DNA of 28,364 nucleotides from JBDNIO01 sp041688215 (GCA_041688215.1 JBDNIO010000079.1:1-28364), one strand, 5' to 3'. Counted from the stretch's first letter, positions 8,349-17,397 are shown. The notes: generated by a model not told the origin, from the sequence alone. Translations and numbers: made by a program.

Positions 8349-9236
8349 TTAAAGATTGGCTGCGTAAAACTCCGCAGCGGCCTTACTCGTAACGTCAAAA
8401 TTCTCCACGTAAGACAGATAGTGATGCCCGTCGATGAGCTTGAGCTCCTTCGGCCCGGTAACCTTGTGAAAGGCTTTCAGTGCCTCATCGGTCGGCGTGG
8501 TGGTGTCTTCGGTGGCCACAATCATCAACAGCGGCGTGGCGCCGATGCGGTCCAAATACTGGGTTACGTCAAACTCCAGGCTCCAGTCGATGGAACGCAC
8601 CGTGACTTCGTTTTTCCAGTTATCGGCTTTCATTACCTGGGTTAGATACCGCTAGGTAGTTTCGCCGGGAAAGGCGTGCGGCACACTCGGGTCATCGCTA
8701 CACATCTGCATTACGCTGGGCGTGCCGCCGTTGAGCAGATTTACCCGCTCGGCGTCCAACTGGTTTAGCAGATCGGGGACCGCGTCATTGGGGATCAGGC
8801 GCATCAGGTTGCGGTAACCGCTGATCAGCGGCACCTGCGAAACTATCGCTTTCACGCGCTGGTCTACCGCGCCGAGCATGAGCACCTGCGCACCGGTATA
8901 ACTGCTACCCCAGATGCCAATACGGTTCGCGTCCACTTCATCCAGGCTCTGCACGTAGGTAATTGCCTGGCGAAAATCACGGGCCTGCTGGATGGGGTCG
9001 ATATCCTGACGCGGCTCGCCGTCGCTGGCGCCCAGGCAGCGATGGTCATAGGCCAGCGCCGCCAGTCCGTGCTCGGAACACGCGCGCGCGTAATCCTCCA
9101 GCGCCTGCTCCTTGACGCCGGAAAATCCGTGCGCCAGCACTACTGCGGGAAACGGACCACTGCCCGATTCCGGCGTGAAAAATGTGCCTCTCAGGGTAAC
9201 GCCGTTGGCGTTGAATTCTACTGAACGTTTGGGCAT
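8349..9236 (-). pseudogene. Alpha/beta hydrolase, split by an in-frame TAG
   Basis: The gene starts at ATG 9236 behind a strong AAGGAGGAGA site and encodes an alpha/beta hydrolase of the dienelactone-hydrolase-like type. Visible are the oxyanion motif LAHGFSG (about 34-40) and the nucleophile elbow GIWGSSYTG with Ser112. Codon 195 is TAG (8652-8654), yet the same frame continues through RYLTQVMKADNWKNEVTVRS to the acid and base loops (VATEDTTTP, IDGHHYLSY) and stops at 8349. Homologues often have Trp here, so TGG to TAG is the simplest lesion. The truncated product would lose the catalytic Asp/Glu and His. Total length would be 295 residues. Confidence 0.85.
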
Positions 9237-9282
9237 TGATTCTCCTCCTTTTTTAGTAATCGGGAGAAGTTAACATGCCGGA

Positions 9283-9984
9283 TTAACAGGCGCCCTGCCC
9301 AAACGGGTTGGCCAAACGAATCAAAAAAACGCTTAGTCGCGGGCTGCCAACTGCGCCGAAAGCGCTGCCACCTCGGCTTCCAGTTCCTGAATCCTGAATC
9401 CTGCGTTTGAGTTCACCCACATCACCCCGGCCCGCGGATGCACTGGCTTGTTGCGTGTGCGCCTCTACATCCACCGGTCCGCTCAACAAATGCATGTACT
9501 CGGATTCTTTGCGGCCCGGTGTGCGCGGCAATTTTACGACCAGCGGATAAGGCTCATAATTCGCCAGTTCAGCCAATGATTCGTCCATCGCGGCGTTGTC
9601 GGCAAAGCTATGCAGTCGGCCGCTATGCGCCCGTAATTCGCCCGGGGTTTGTGAGCCGCGCAGTAACAACAGGCAGATAATGGCGTACTGGGCCGCATCG
9701 AATTTCAGATCGCTGAAGGTGGTATTGCACAACCGCTGTTTGTATTTTTCGGCACCGGTTCTGAAGTTTTCTTCGACTTGTAAAACAGCCTTGTCTTTCA
9801 GGCTTCGCGCGGTGCGTTGCACTTCGCTGGGCGTTAGCGACATCACCGGCTCGCGCGCAGATTTCTGATTGCAGGCGTTGGTCAGCGCGTTCAAGGTAAG
9901 CGGGCACTGGTCCGGGGTAGTAATGGATTTTTCCACCAGGCAGCCGATGACGCGGGCTTCTTCGGGGGTAAGTTGTACGAGCAT
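9283..9984 (-). CDS. yceH: YceH (DUF480, UPF0502) with frameshifted C-terminus
   Basis: YceH proteins are tandem winged-helix, HTH-like proteins of about 215 residues with unclear function. The start ATG at 9984 has AGGA upstream and begins MLVQLTPEEARVIGCLVEK. The domains continue through QCPLTLNALTNACNQKS and LLLRGSQTPGELR. After VGELKRRIQ the frame shifts because of a 7-bp tandem duplication (9386-9403). Without the extra copy the tail would read ELEAEVAALSAQLAARD and stop at TAA 9333-9335, giving 214 residues. As it stands the reading frame runs to 9283 (233 residues) with an unrelated Gly/Ser-rich tail. The DNA-binding-like core is untouched, so function may survive. Confidence 0.88.
   Translation of the reverse strand: MLVQLTPEEARVIGCLVEKSITTPDQCPLTLNALTNACNQKSAREPVMSLTPSEVQRTARSLKDKAVLQVEENFRTGAEKYKQRLCNTTFSDLKFDAAQYAIICLLLLRGSQTPGELRAHSGRLHSFADNAAMDESLAELANYEPYPLVVKLPRTPGRKESEYMHLLSGPVDVEAHTQQASASAGRGDVGELKRRIQDSGTGSRGGSAFGAVGSPRLSVFLIRLANPFGQGAC
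9386..9403. repeat. 7-bp tandem duplication (CCTGAAT, 2.6 copies) inside yceH
   Basis: CCTGAAT occurs at 9386-9392 and 9393-9399, followed by CCTG. One unit is enough to explain the change of reading frame at the YceH C-terminus. The pattern fits replication slippage and is not a single-base error. Confidence 0.85.
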
Positions 9985-10028
9985 GTCAATTCCTGTGGGT
10001 ATGCGCGCGGTAGGACGTTCGCCTTCGC

Positions 10029-13000
10029 TTATTGCGCCCATTCATCTGACAGCCGCTCCGCCTGGGACATAACCAGTTGTATAGCGGCTTCCTGAAGATC
10101 AGGGGGATACTTGTGCCGGCGCAGGGTGATTCTTACAAGGTTTCGAAGACGTGCGCGCACGCTTTCGCGCTTATGCCAATCTACGGTAGTGCTCTTACGT
10201 AGCTTCTCGGTCAGTTCCAGAGCGATGGCCTTCAATTCCTCATCGCCCAACTCACGCACCGCGCTCTCGTTGTCGGCCAGCGCGTCGTAAAAGGCTTTTT
10301 CGGATTCATTCAGCCCCAGTTCCTGACCCCGCTGGGCTGCTTCCTGAAAGGCATTGGCCATGGCGATCAGTTCTTCAATGACCTGGGCGCTTTCAATTGC
10401 GCGGTTTCGGTAACGGTTCAGCGTGGCTTGCAAACGTTCGCTGAACTGTTTTTCCAGCACGAGGTTACGCCGGGCCCTGGATTTTATGTTGTCTTCCAGT
10501 AGTTTTTGCAACAACTCGACCGCAAAGTTTTTCTGCGGCAGATTACGCACTTCTTCCAGGAACGCATCGGACAAAATACCGATATCCGGTCGTTCCAACC
10601 CCGCTAAAGCGAACACGTCCTCCACGCCCTGCGCCAACACGGCGTTGTCGAGAATCTGCTTGAGCACCGCATTCTGTCTCTCGCGGGACAGCTTGTTGTC
10701 TGTCTCCGTGGCCTTAGCAATTACGCTCTTGATGGCTTGAAAAAAAGCGATTTCCTCGCGCAGGTCCTGCGCCTCGTCCAATGTGCCGCACAGCGAGAAC
10801 GCCTTGGTCATGGCCAGCACCACGTCGCACCAGCGCTTCTTGCCATCTTTGGGGCCTTCCTCCAACCCCAGCACGTGATTCGCCGCTGGCAACAGTAATT
10901 GCGCCCCTTGTGTGCGGTAAGCGCTGTAATCCAGGCCATCCAGCATGCCGCGCGCCACGTCCAGCAATTCCAGCAGCTTGGCCAGCGCCTCGCTGGCATC
11001 CACAGCGGGCTGGCCCTTGCCGCGGTTTTCGGTGTAGTTCTTCAGCGCGTTGCGCAGCTCAGCGGCAATACCAATGTAATCCACCACCAGACCGCCCTGC
11101 TTGTCGCGAAATACGCGGTTTACCCGGGCAATCGCCTGCATCAGATTGTGGTCGCGCATGGGCTTGTCCACATACATGGTATGCAGGCAGGGCACGTCAA
11201 AGCCGGTGAGCCACATATCGCGCACAATCACCAGCTTGAGCGGATCATCGGCTTGCTTGAAGCGCTTTTCCAGCGCCTTTTTGGTGCGGGCGTTGTAAAT
11301 ATGCGGGCGCAATACTTCACTGTCTGCCGCGGAGCCGGTCATCACCACCTTGATTGCGCCCGCTGCCGGATCATCATCATGCCAGTCCGGGCGCAGCGCG
11401 ACGATGGCGTCATATAAACGCACGCAGATGTCGCGGCTCATGGTCACAATCATACCCTTGCCTTCCACCGCCGCGTTGCGGGCTTCGAAATGCGCCACGA
11501 CGTCCGCCGCCACCTGGTCGATGCGCGGCTGCGCACCCACCAGCTTTTCCAGGGTGGACCACTTGCTCAACCCGGCCTGGCGTTTGGCGGTGTCTTCTTC
11601 GTCTTCGAAGACCTCCTCAATTTGTTCGTTCAGCCGCTCGATATCGGCCTGGTTAATATCCAGCCGCGCCAACCGGCTTTCGTAATAGATAGGCACCGTG
11701 GCGCCGTCGTCTACCGCGTCCTGAATGTCGTAAATACTTACGTAATCGCCGAACACTGCACGGGTGTCCTTGTCCGTGGACTCTACCGGGGTGCCGGTAA
11801 AACCCACAAAGGTGGCGTTGGGCAGCGCGTCGCGCAGGTGTTTGGCAAAGCCATATTTGAACTGACCGGTATTCTGGTCCATGACCGCGCGAAAACCGTA
11901 TTGCGAGCGATGCGCCTCATCGGCAATCACCACGATGTTGCCGCGATCCGTGAGTTGCGGGAATTGATCTTCGCCTTTTTCCGGCGCGAATTTCTGCACC
12001 GTGGCGAAGATGATCCCGCCGGAGACGCGCCCTTCCAGCATCTGTCGTAATTCGTTGCGGTCGGCCGCCTGTTGGGGCTGTTCCTTAAGCAGAGACTGCG
12101 CCCCGGCGAAGGTTTGAAATAACTGCCCGTCCAGGTCCTTACGGTCGGTAATCACCACAATCGTGGGGTTACGGCATTTGCGGCTGCTGCATCAGCTTGC
12201 CGCAGAAAAACAGCATGGAAATGCTCTTACCCGAGCCCTGCGTATGCCAAACAATACCGCCCTTGCGCGAGCCCGGCTGCACCTGCTCGCCGTAAGTGGC
12301 ACGCTTTTCCTCCAGGTTGCGGTCCGTGGGTGAAGACGCCGCGATAATTGCCACCCACACCGCCTCGCGCACCGCGTGGAACTGGTGGTAACCGGCGATT
12401 TTCTTGATCAATCCGTCTTCGGCCTATTCGAACAGCACGAAGTAACGCAGATAGTCCAGCAATAAATCCGGGGCGAAAAAGCCGCGCACCATTTTTTCCA
12501 GTTGGTATTCCAGCAACGGCCGGTCGTCCTCATCGCGGATAGTACGCCAGGGCATGTAACGCTCGCGCGGCGCGGTCAGCGAGCCCAGCCGGGCGTGCAG
12601 GCCATCGGAAATCACCAGCGCTTCATTACATACAAACAGGTCGGCGATCTCCGCCTTATAGGTTTGCATCTGGTTGAACGCGGACCAGATATCGGATTGC
12701 TCCGCCGCCGGATTCTTGAGCTCGATTACCGCAATCGGCAAGCCGTTGATGAAACACACCAAGTCCGGCCGTCGCGGCTGCCGGGTGCCCTGCACGGTGA
12801 ATTGATTCACCACCAGTAATTGGTTGTTTTCCGGCTGCTCGAAATCAATCAGCCGCACACTGTCGCCGCGTTTGCTGCCGTCCTGCTCCACTTCCACCGC
12901 CACCCCGTTAATCAGCATCTCGTGGAAACGGCGGTTGGCCTGGATTAGCAAGGGTTCGCTCAGGCTGGAAACCGCGTGCGCGGCTTCTTCCAGTGCGGGC

Positions 13001-13185
13001 TCGGGCACGTCCGGGTTCAGACGGCGCAGGCTGGCGAGCAGGCGGGGTGCGAGTACAACTTGCTGGTATTCGGCGCGTTCCGGGGCGTCACCATCCGGGG
13101 CGATGTCGGGACCGAAGGCGTAGTCCCAGCCGCAGTCGCCGAACCAGTCGATGGCGAGTTGTTCCAGTGCGTCTTCGTTAAGCAT
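10029..13185 (-). pseudogene. hsdR: Type I restriction subunit HsdR, broken by TAG and a frameshift
   Basis: HsdR is the translocase/endonuclease subunit of type I restriction. Three consecutive segments make up one gene of about 1050 codons. Segment 1 (from ATG 13185) carries the nuclease motif PDLVCFINGLPIAVIELK and ends at TAG 12424-12426, in frame with segment 2. Segment 2 begins DGLIKKIAGYHQF and contains Walker A HTQGSGKS. Near 12173 one extra base shifts the frame; removing it restores QMRNPTIVVITDRKDLD. Segment 3 contains the Walker B/DEAD motif VIADEAHRS, GFTGTP, the QAIARVNR helicase motif and the C-terminal assembly region, ending at 10029. No complete HsdR can be made without suppression and frameshifting. 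It lies 33 bp after the ParD-like gene. Confidence 0.9.
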
Positions 13186-13218
13186 GCGGCGTTTTCGGGA
13201 TCATGACGTGGGTGAAAA

Positions 13219-13341
13219 CTACGGCTGAGTATCCAGAAGCCGCAACGCGTCGCGCGCTACTTCGCTGGCGCTCTGAAAATCACCGCCACTCACCTGCGAC
13301 GCAATGTAGTTGGCCTGCTTGTCGGTAAAGTTGATGTTCAT
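13219..13341 (-). CDS. Short ParD-like ribbon-helix-helix antitoxin, orphan
   Basis: A 40-residue frame beginning MNINFTDKQANYIASQVSGG and ending SASEVARDALRLLDTQP. This is the typical ParD N-terminal ribbon-helix-helix (beta strand, helix, then SASEV-x-R-x-ALRLL). AGGAG lies 7 bases before the ATG at 13341. Full ParD proteins are about 80 residues, with a C-terminal toxin-binding tail that is missing here, and no ParE gene is present next to it. It sits between MNT-hsdS and hsdR on the same strand, 73 bp after the former and 33 bp before the latter. It may be a truncated antitoxin kept as a DNA-binding repressor, or a relic. Confidence 0.7.
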   Translation of the reverse strand: MNINFTDKQANYIASQVSGGDFQSASEVARDALRLLDTQP

Positions 13342-13414
13342 TGCCTAACTCCTGCTTCTACACGGTCAGCTTACGTGCGAGTGTCCATATCGGGCAATTT
13401 TGGACATTGCTCAC

Positions 13415-15085
13415 TCAGGCGTCTGCTGCTGCGGCTGTCTCGGCTGTTGGCACACTGAGTTCGCCGGAGATGAGTTTGGGGAGGAGAGCGTCACGAAATT
13501 CGGCACAATTTTCCGACTCGCTGTTCGCTTCAATTTGCTTACATCGAACTGGTCCCGCGAAACTCTCGAAACTTACAAGCAGCGGTACGGGTGGCACCAT
13601 TATTGGTACTTGTTTCAGAATTGACGTATTCAGGTTCGGCATCGTCGCACCAACAGCATGACGTACCAACCACTGGCGCGTAATGGCCATATCTAAAACC
13701 TCGGAAAGATAGGCTTGTGATGGCCATTTACTCCCCAGCCGCAACATGAAGCAGCCTGTCCCGCACAGCCAGCCTTCTTCACGCTCGCTAATTAATGCGT
13801 GTCTTTCGATGTCGCCTCGACGACTATAAACAACATCACCGGTGATCAGCCGGTGCTTTGAAAGTTTATGGGTCATCGCCGTATCGACACGTGCGATGCG
13901 CCAAGTTGAAACGCGGCGCTCGACAATGTCCTGGGGCATTACCACTGGGGTACCTTTTTCTACGTAGTCTGAGGAATGTAGTTGGCTACCGAATGGGCCT
14001 GTCTGAATTACCCCTCCGCACCGCTGAGCCTCAGCGCCCAGAGTACTCTCGTTCCACCCCTCTGGAGTCCCCCCAAGCTCGGACTCCTGAAAACGGTCGG
14101 GAAAGAGGGCCAGCAATTCGGGGGTGAGGCCGAGGCGGCGGCAGATGGATTCCGGGGCTTCGCCGGTGGCCTTGGCGCGGACGGGGTCGAAGTCCACGAA
14201 CCAGGATTTGAACAGCGCCCGCGCGATGGCCGCCAGCGTTTCGTTCATGCGGCGGTTGAGTTCGATTTTGTTTTCCAGCGACATCGCAACAGATTCAATT
14301 CCATCTTTCACGGCTTTCGGTGGGATAGGAATCGGTACTTCTTTCACGTCCCCAAGATTCAACGTTTTCTGAACGGTTGTATTCGCCCTATCGTCAAGAA
14401 ATTGCTGTACATCTTTGCTTTGCAGGCAAATGTTTATCCAATTCGCGCCGATCTCGGGACGAGGCCGAATGACCGCTATCGCGCGGGCAATATTGCAACC
14501 CTTAAGCTCTTCTGGAACCACTGCGCTTTGCCCGCTGGACCCCACTAAAGTAAGCAGGACTTCTCCACCTTCTAAACGGGTACGTTTGTACTTGGCTTCG
14601 ATATCTGGCGACACACGCAGCACGTCGCCGCGCTGTATCTGGCCGCCCTTAATATTGTTAACTCGAATGATTGGGATACCAGTCGTATCGTGTTGTCCGG
14701 GTTGAACGATCCCATATGACAAATTCCCATCGCGGGTACAGTCAATTAGTTTTTTGAATTTCCAGTTCGCCAATCCAGTTAGAGGAGTTTGGATAGTTAC
14801 CTTGTCGCGCTCGACAATTTGGCGGAAAGATTCACTAATTGCTGCCCAGTCGACTATGTCTACTTTTATGCTCAGATTCGATTCATCAAAGGCACTGTTT
14901 AGGTCAGCAGAAAGCGAAATAGGTAGTGGTTGTTCACTGATCACAGCTAAATCAAGATCCGAATATTGTTTCGCAGTCCACTTTACTCGCGAACCAAAAG
15001 CCCACACCTCGTATTCGGGTATATGGACTTTCAATATACGGCTGACCTCCTCCCAATCTCGAGGGCGGATATCTATTTTTGGCAT
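13415..15085 (-). CDS. hsdS: MNT nucleotidyltransferase-HsdS fusion (type I specificity subunit)
   Basis: One 556-residue frame joins two families. Residues 1-99 are a minimal nucleotidyltransferase (HI0073/MntA type): AFGSRVKWTAKQYSDLDLAV gives G31-S32 and the Asp pair D43/D45, with the third Asp at 76 (KVDIVDW). It ends at VTIQ, where stand-alone MNT proteins usually end. From about 103 (GLANWKFKKLIDCT) an HsdS follows: target-recognition domain 1, a central helix with MNETLAAIARALFKSWFVDF, recognition domain 2 (from about SELGGTPEGWNES), and the final helix ending RDALLPKLISGEL. No Shine-Dalgarno sequence precedes the TTG (14773) near the junction, so separate translation of HsdS is unlikely. 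ATG 15085 is preferred over TTG 15103. The upstream HEPN gene ends 20 bp before. HsdS pairs with HsdM to set DNA specificity. Confidence 0.88.
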   Translation of the reverse strand: MPKIDIRPRDWEEVSRILKVHIPEYEVWAFGSRVKWTAKQYSDLDLAVISEQPLPISLSADLNSAFDESNLSIKVDIVDWAAISESFRQIVERDKVTIQTPLTGLANWKFKKLIDCTRDGNLSYGIVQPGQHDTTGIPIIRVNNIKGGQIQRGDVLRVSPDIEAKYKRTRLEGGEVLLTLVGSSGQSAVVPEELKGCNIARAIAVIRPRPEIGANWINICLQSKDVQQFLDDRANTTVQKTLNLGDVKEVPIPIPPKAVKDGIESVAMSLENKIELNRRMNETLAAIARALFKSWFVDFDPVRAKATGEAPESICRRLGLTPELLALFPDRFQESELGGTPEGWNESTLGAEAQRCGGVIQTGPFGSQLHSSDYVEKGTPVVMPQDIVERRVSTWRIARVDTAMTHKLSKHRLITGDVVYSRRGDIERHALISEREEGWLCGTGCFMLRLGSKWPSQAYLSEVLDMAITRQWLVRHAVGATMPNLNTSILKQVPIMVPPVPLLVSFESFAGPVRCKQIEANSESENCAEFRDALLPKLISGELSVPTAETAAAADA

Positions 15086-15105
15086 TGGTGGAATCTTGCC
15101 CAAAG

Positions 15106-15528
15106 TTAGTTGCTTCTATCATTAAGCTGCTGGTACAAAAATCTCGCCTCGACCAAAAAATTGGGCGCTATTTTGTAAACAGCTTCCGCCTTTTCCTCGT
15201 TATATGTGTGGCTGCTGTCAGTTCGCGCTTGACGAAAATTTCGCCACGTCGACCAATCTGAAAGAAGCAAATCCTTCTCATTGCCGGACCGGATTAGGTC
15301 TTGAAATGTGCTCAGATCGATATCTCCAGGATTTGCAGCAGTATCTTCTAGATAGCGCTTCAACATCTTGTGACTCAATTCATAGGTAAACTCGAAACAC
15401 TGAATAACAGAATTGCGCAACTGCTCAAAAAGTCCCGGGTCTTTTTGAGCCATCTCCGACGTGGCGTATTCCAGGCTCTTTTCGAGCTGGCTGATCGCTT
15501 TGCCTAGTGGTGAGTAGTCCATGCTCAT
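15106..15528 (-). CDS. HEPN-domain protein, HI0074/HepT family (predicted RNase toxin)
   Basis: A 140-residue all-helical protein of the family called nucleotidyltransferase substrate-binding protein. The motif RTDSSHTY at 102-109 fits R-x4-H-x-Y of HepT toxins: Arg102 and His107 would be the RNase residues and Tyr109 the site AMPylated by the partner MNT in characterised HepT-MntA pairs. The helix around FEFTYELSHKMLKRYLED and the W-x2-FRQAR segment also match. The ATG at 15528 has GGAGA 6 bases upstream. It lies 17 bp after hsdM and 20 bp before the MNT-HsdS fusion, so its expected antitoxin is the N-terminal domain of the next gene. Activity is inferred from motifs only. Confidence 0.85.
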   Translation of the reverse strand: MSMDYSPLGKAISQLEKSLEYATSEMAQKDPGLFEQLRNSVIQCFEFTYELSHKMLKRYLEDTAANPGDIDLSTFQDLIRSGNEKDLLLSDWSTWRNFRQARTDSSHTYNEEKAEAVYKIAPNFLVEARFLYQQLNDRSN

Positions 15529-15545
15529 AATGTTCTCCGACTGGC

Positions 15546-17276
15546 CTACGGCTGTTGGCTGCTCGGCAGTTTAAACCCAAGCCTGGAAAGGTTCTGCCGA
15601 ATCTGTTTCTCTAATCTGGCACTCTCGCCAAACTGCTCATCCAGTTGCGCCGTAAGCCGTGCCATCTTGTCCTCGAACGGCTCACCGTCGTCTTCCACTT
15701 CGGCGGCGCCGACATAGCGGCCGGGGGTGAGCACGTAGTCATGTTTTTTGATTTCGTCCAGGCTGGCGGAGTAGCAGAATCCCGGCACGTCTTCGTATAG
15801 AAACTCCGGTTTGGGGTCGATCAGCGCAATCTCGTCATCGCTTACTTGCACTTGGCCATAATCCATCCGCCAGCCGTGGAAGGTGTCGACAATCTTGCGG
15901 ATGTCGGTATCAAAGTCGAAGTCGCGCAGCACGCGGTCTTTCATGTAGCCGAGGTTGCGGGCGTCGATGAACAGCACTTCGCCGTTGCGTTTGCGGTAGC
16001 CGCCGTCGCCGCTGCCATCCGGGCGGGCCTGTTTGTTTTTGCTCAGAAACCAGATGCAGGCGGGGATTTGGGTATTGGTAAACAGTTGGCCGGGCAGGGC
16101 GACCATGCACTCCACCAGATCGGCCTCGACCAGGGCCTGGCGGATGCCGCCCTCGTTATTGGTTTGCGAACTCATGGCGCCGTTGGCCAGCAGCAGGGCC
16201 ATGGACCCGTTCGGGGCCAGGTGGTACAGCATGTGCTGCATCCAGGCGAAGTTGGCGTTACTGGCGGGCGGCGTGCCGTATTTCCAGCGGGGGTCGTCTT
16301 CCTTAACGCCGGCGTTCCATTCCTTCATGTTGAACGGCGGATTGGCCATGATGAAGCTGGCGCGCAGGTCCGGATGCAGGTCGCGGCTGAAGGTATTGGC
16401 CGGCTGGCCGCCAAAGTCGAAGTCCATACCCCGGATGGCCATATTCATGGAGGCCAGCCGCCAGGTAGTGGGGTTGGATTCCTGCCCGTAAATGGCCAGC
16501 GCACCGATGCGCCCGCCGTGTTCTTCCACGAATTTTTCCGATTGTACGAAGAAGCCGCCGGAGCCACAGCAGGGGTCGTATACGCGGCCCTTGTAGGGCG
16601 CAAGCATTTCCACGATGAGCGTAACAATGCTTTTGGGTGTGTAGTACTGGCCGCCTTTTTTGCCCTCGGCGATGGCGAACTGGCCGAGGAAGTATTCGTA
16701 GACGTGGCCGAGGATATCCTTGGCTTGCAGGCTTTTGTGGTTGAAGGGAATATCCGCGATCAGGTCGATCAGACCCGGCAGGGCGTTGTCGATGTTCTTG
16801 CGAACGTAGTCTTTTTCCAGCACGCCCTTGAGTTTGGGGTTCTCCTTTCCCACCGCGTCTAGCGCATCGTCCAACAGCCTGCCGATGCCCTTGAACTTGT
16901 ATTCCATGGTCTTGCCGTTTTTCACCTGCAAGACGGTATCGTTGGCGACCTTGGCGCTGGCCTGGATGAAATCCCAGCGCGCCAGCGCGGGTACCCAGAA
17001 CACGTTTTTCTCGGTGTAGTAATCGCGGGCTTCGAGTTCGTCTTCGATGAATTCGTGGCCGTCTTCGCCCAGGTAGTAATCGTGCGCCGGGTCCTGAAAT
17101 GATTCTTCGAGTTCTTCACGTCGCTGTTTGAAGGCATCGGAGACGTATTTAAGGAAGATTAGACCCAGCACCACGTGTTTATAGACGGCGGCGTCCAGCA
17201 TGGGCAGCAGCCGGTTGGCGGCGGTCCAAAGCTGTTTGTCGAGATTATTCAGAAATTCCTGTTCTTCGGGATTCAT
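15546..17276 (-). CDS. hsdM: Type I DNA methyltransferase subunit HsdM
   Basis: N6-adenine methyltransferase subunit, 576 residues, acting with HsdS as M2S. The N-terminal helical domain begins MNPEEQEFLNNLDKQLW. The SAM-binding motif I is DPCCGSGGF (234-242) and the catalytic motif IV is NPPF (312-315), both intact. The frame extends 79 codons upstream of ATG 17276 but that part has no family similarity and would overlap the divergent GHKL gene, so the ATG is preferred. It is the first gene of the operon hsdM-HEPN-MNT/hsdS-parD-hsdR. With hsdR broken, this should now act as a solitary methyltransferase. Confidence 0.93.
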   Translation of the reverse strand: MNPEEQEFLNNLDKQLWTAANRLLPMLDAAVYKHVVLGLIFLKYVSDAFKQRREELEESFQDPAHDYYLGEDGHEFIEDELEARDYYTEKNVFWVPALARWDFIQASAKVANDTVLQVKNGKTMEYKFKGIGRLLDDALDAVGKENPKLKGVLEKDYVRKNIDNALPGLIDLIADIPFNHKSLQAKDILGHVYEYFLGQFAIAEGKKGGQYYTPKSIVTLIVEMLAPYKGRVYDPCCGSGGFFVQSEKFVEEHGGRIGALAIYGQESNPTTWRLASMNMAIRGMDFDFGGQPANTFSRDLHPDLRASFIMANPPFNMKEWNAGVKEDDPRWKYGTPPASNANFAWMQHMLYHLAPNGSMALLLANGAMSSQTNNEGGIRQALVEADLVECMVALPGQLFTNTQIPACIWFLSKNKQARPDGSGDGGYRKRNGEVLFIDARNLGYMKDRVLRDFDFDTDIRKIVDTFHGWRMDYGQVQVSDDEIALIDPKPEFLYEDVPGFCYSASLDEIKKHDYVLTPGRYVGAAEVEDDGEPFEDKMARLTAQLDEQFGESARLEKQIRQNLSRLGFKLPSSQQP

Positions 17277-17397
17277 TGCTTTTATTGATCCGAGGGGTAG
17301 AGCGGTGATGTGGTTAGTATTAACAACGACGATTCGGCATTGTTGCAGCCCCGGGCACCCCGGGCAAATTGCCAGGCTGAACGGGTACACTGGCCAC
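17277..17397. promoter_or_regulatory. Divergent control region between hsdM and the GHKL/DUF4325 pair
   Basis: The 121 bp between the two opposed starts must contain promoters for both operons. It holds a 9-bp tandem repeat CCCCGGGCA at 17350-17358 and 17359-17367, and an AT-rich stretch TTAGTATTAAC near 17315. No -10/-35 pair could be assigned with confidence. Shared control of the R-M operon and the ATPase pair is plausible from geometry only. Confidence 0.4.

Noticed and set aside
14753..14790. Separate hsdS gene starting at the TTG at 14773 instead of a fusion
   Set aside because: There is no Shine-Dalgarno sequence before it, no stop codon in the MNT frame, and no frame change; one continuous protein is the direct reading.
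15846..16862. Long open frame antisense to hsdM (about 338 codons)
   Set aside because: It lies wholly inside hsdM, whose motifs are intact; His/Val/Gly-rich composition is typical of an antisense shadow.
17200..17397. N-terminal extension of the GHKL ATPase into hsdM
   Set aside because: The extra 66 codons overlap the start of hsdM in antisense and have no homology-like character; ATG 17398 is the simpler start.
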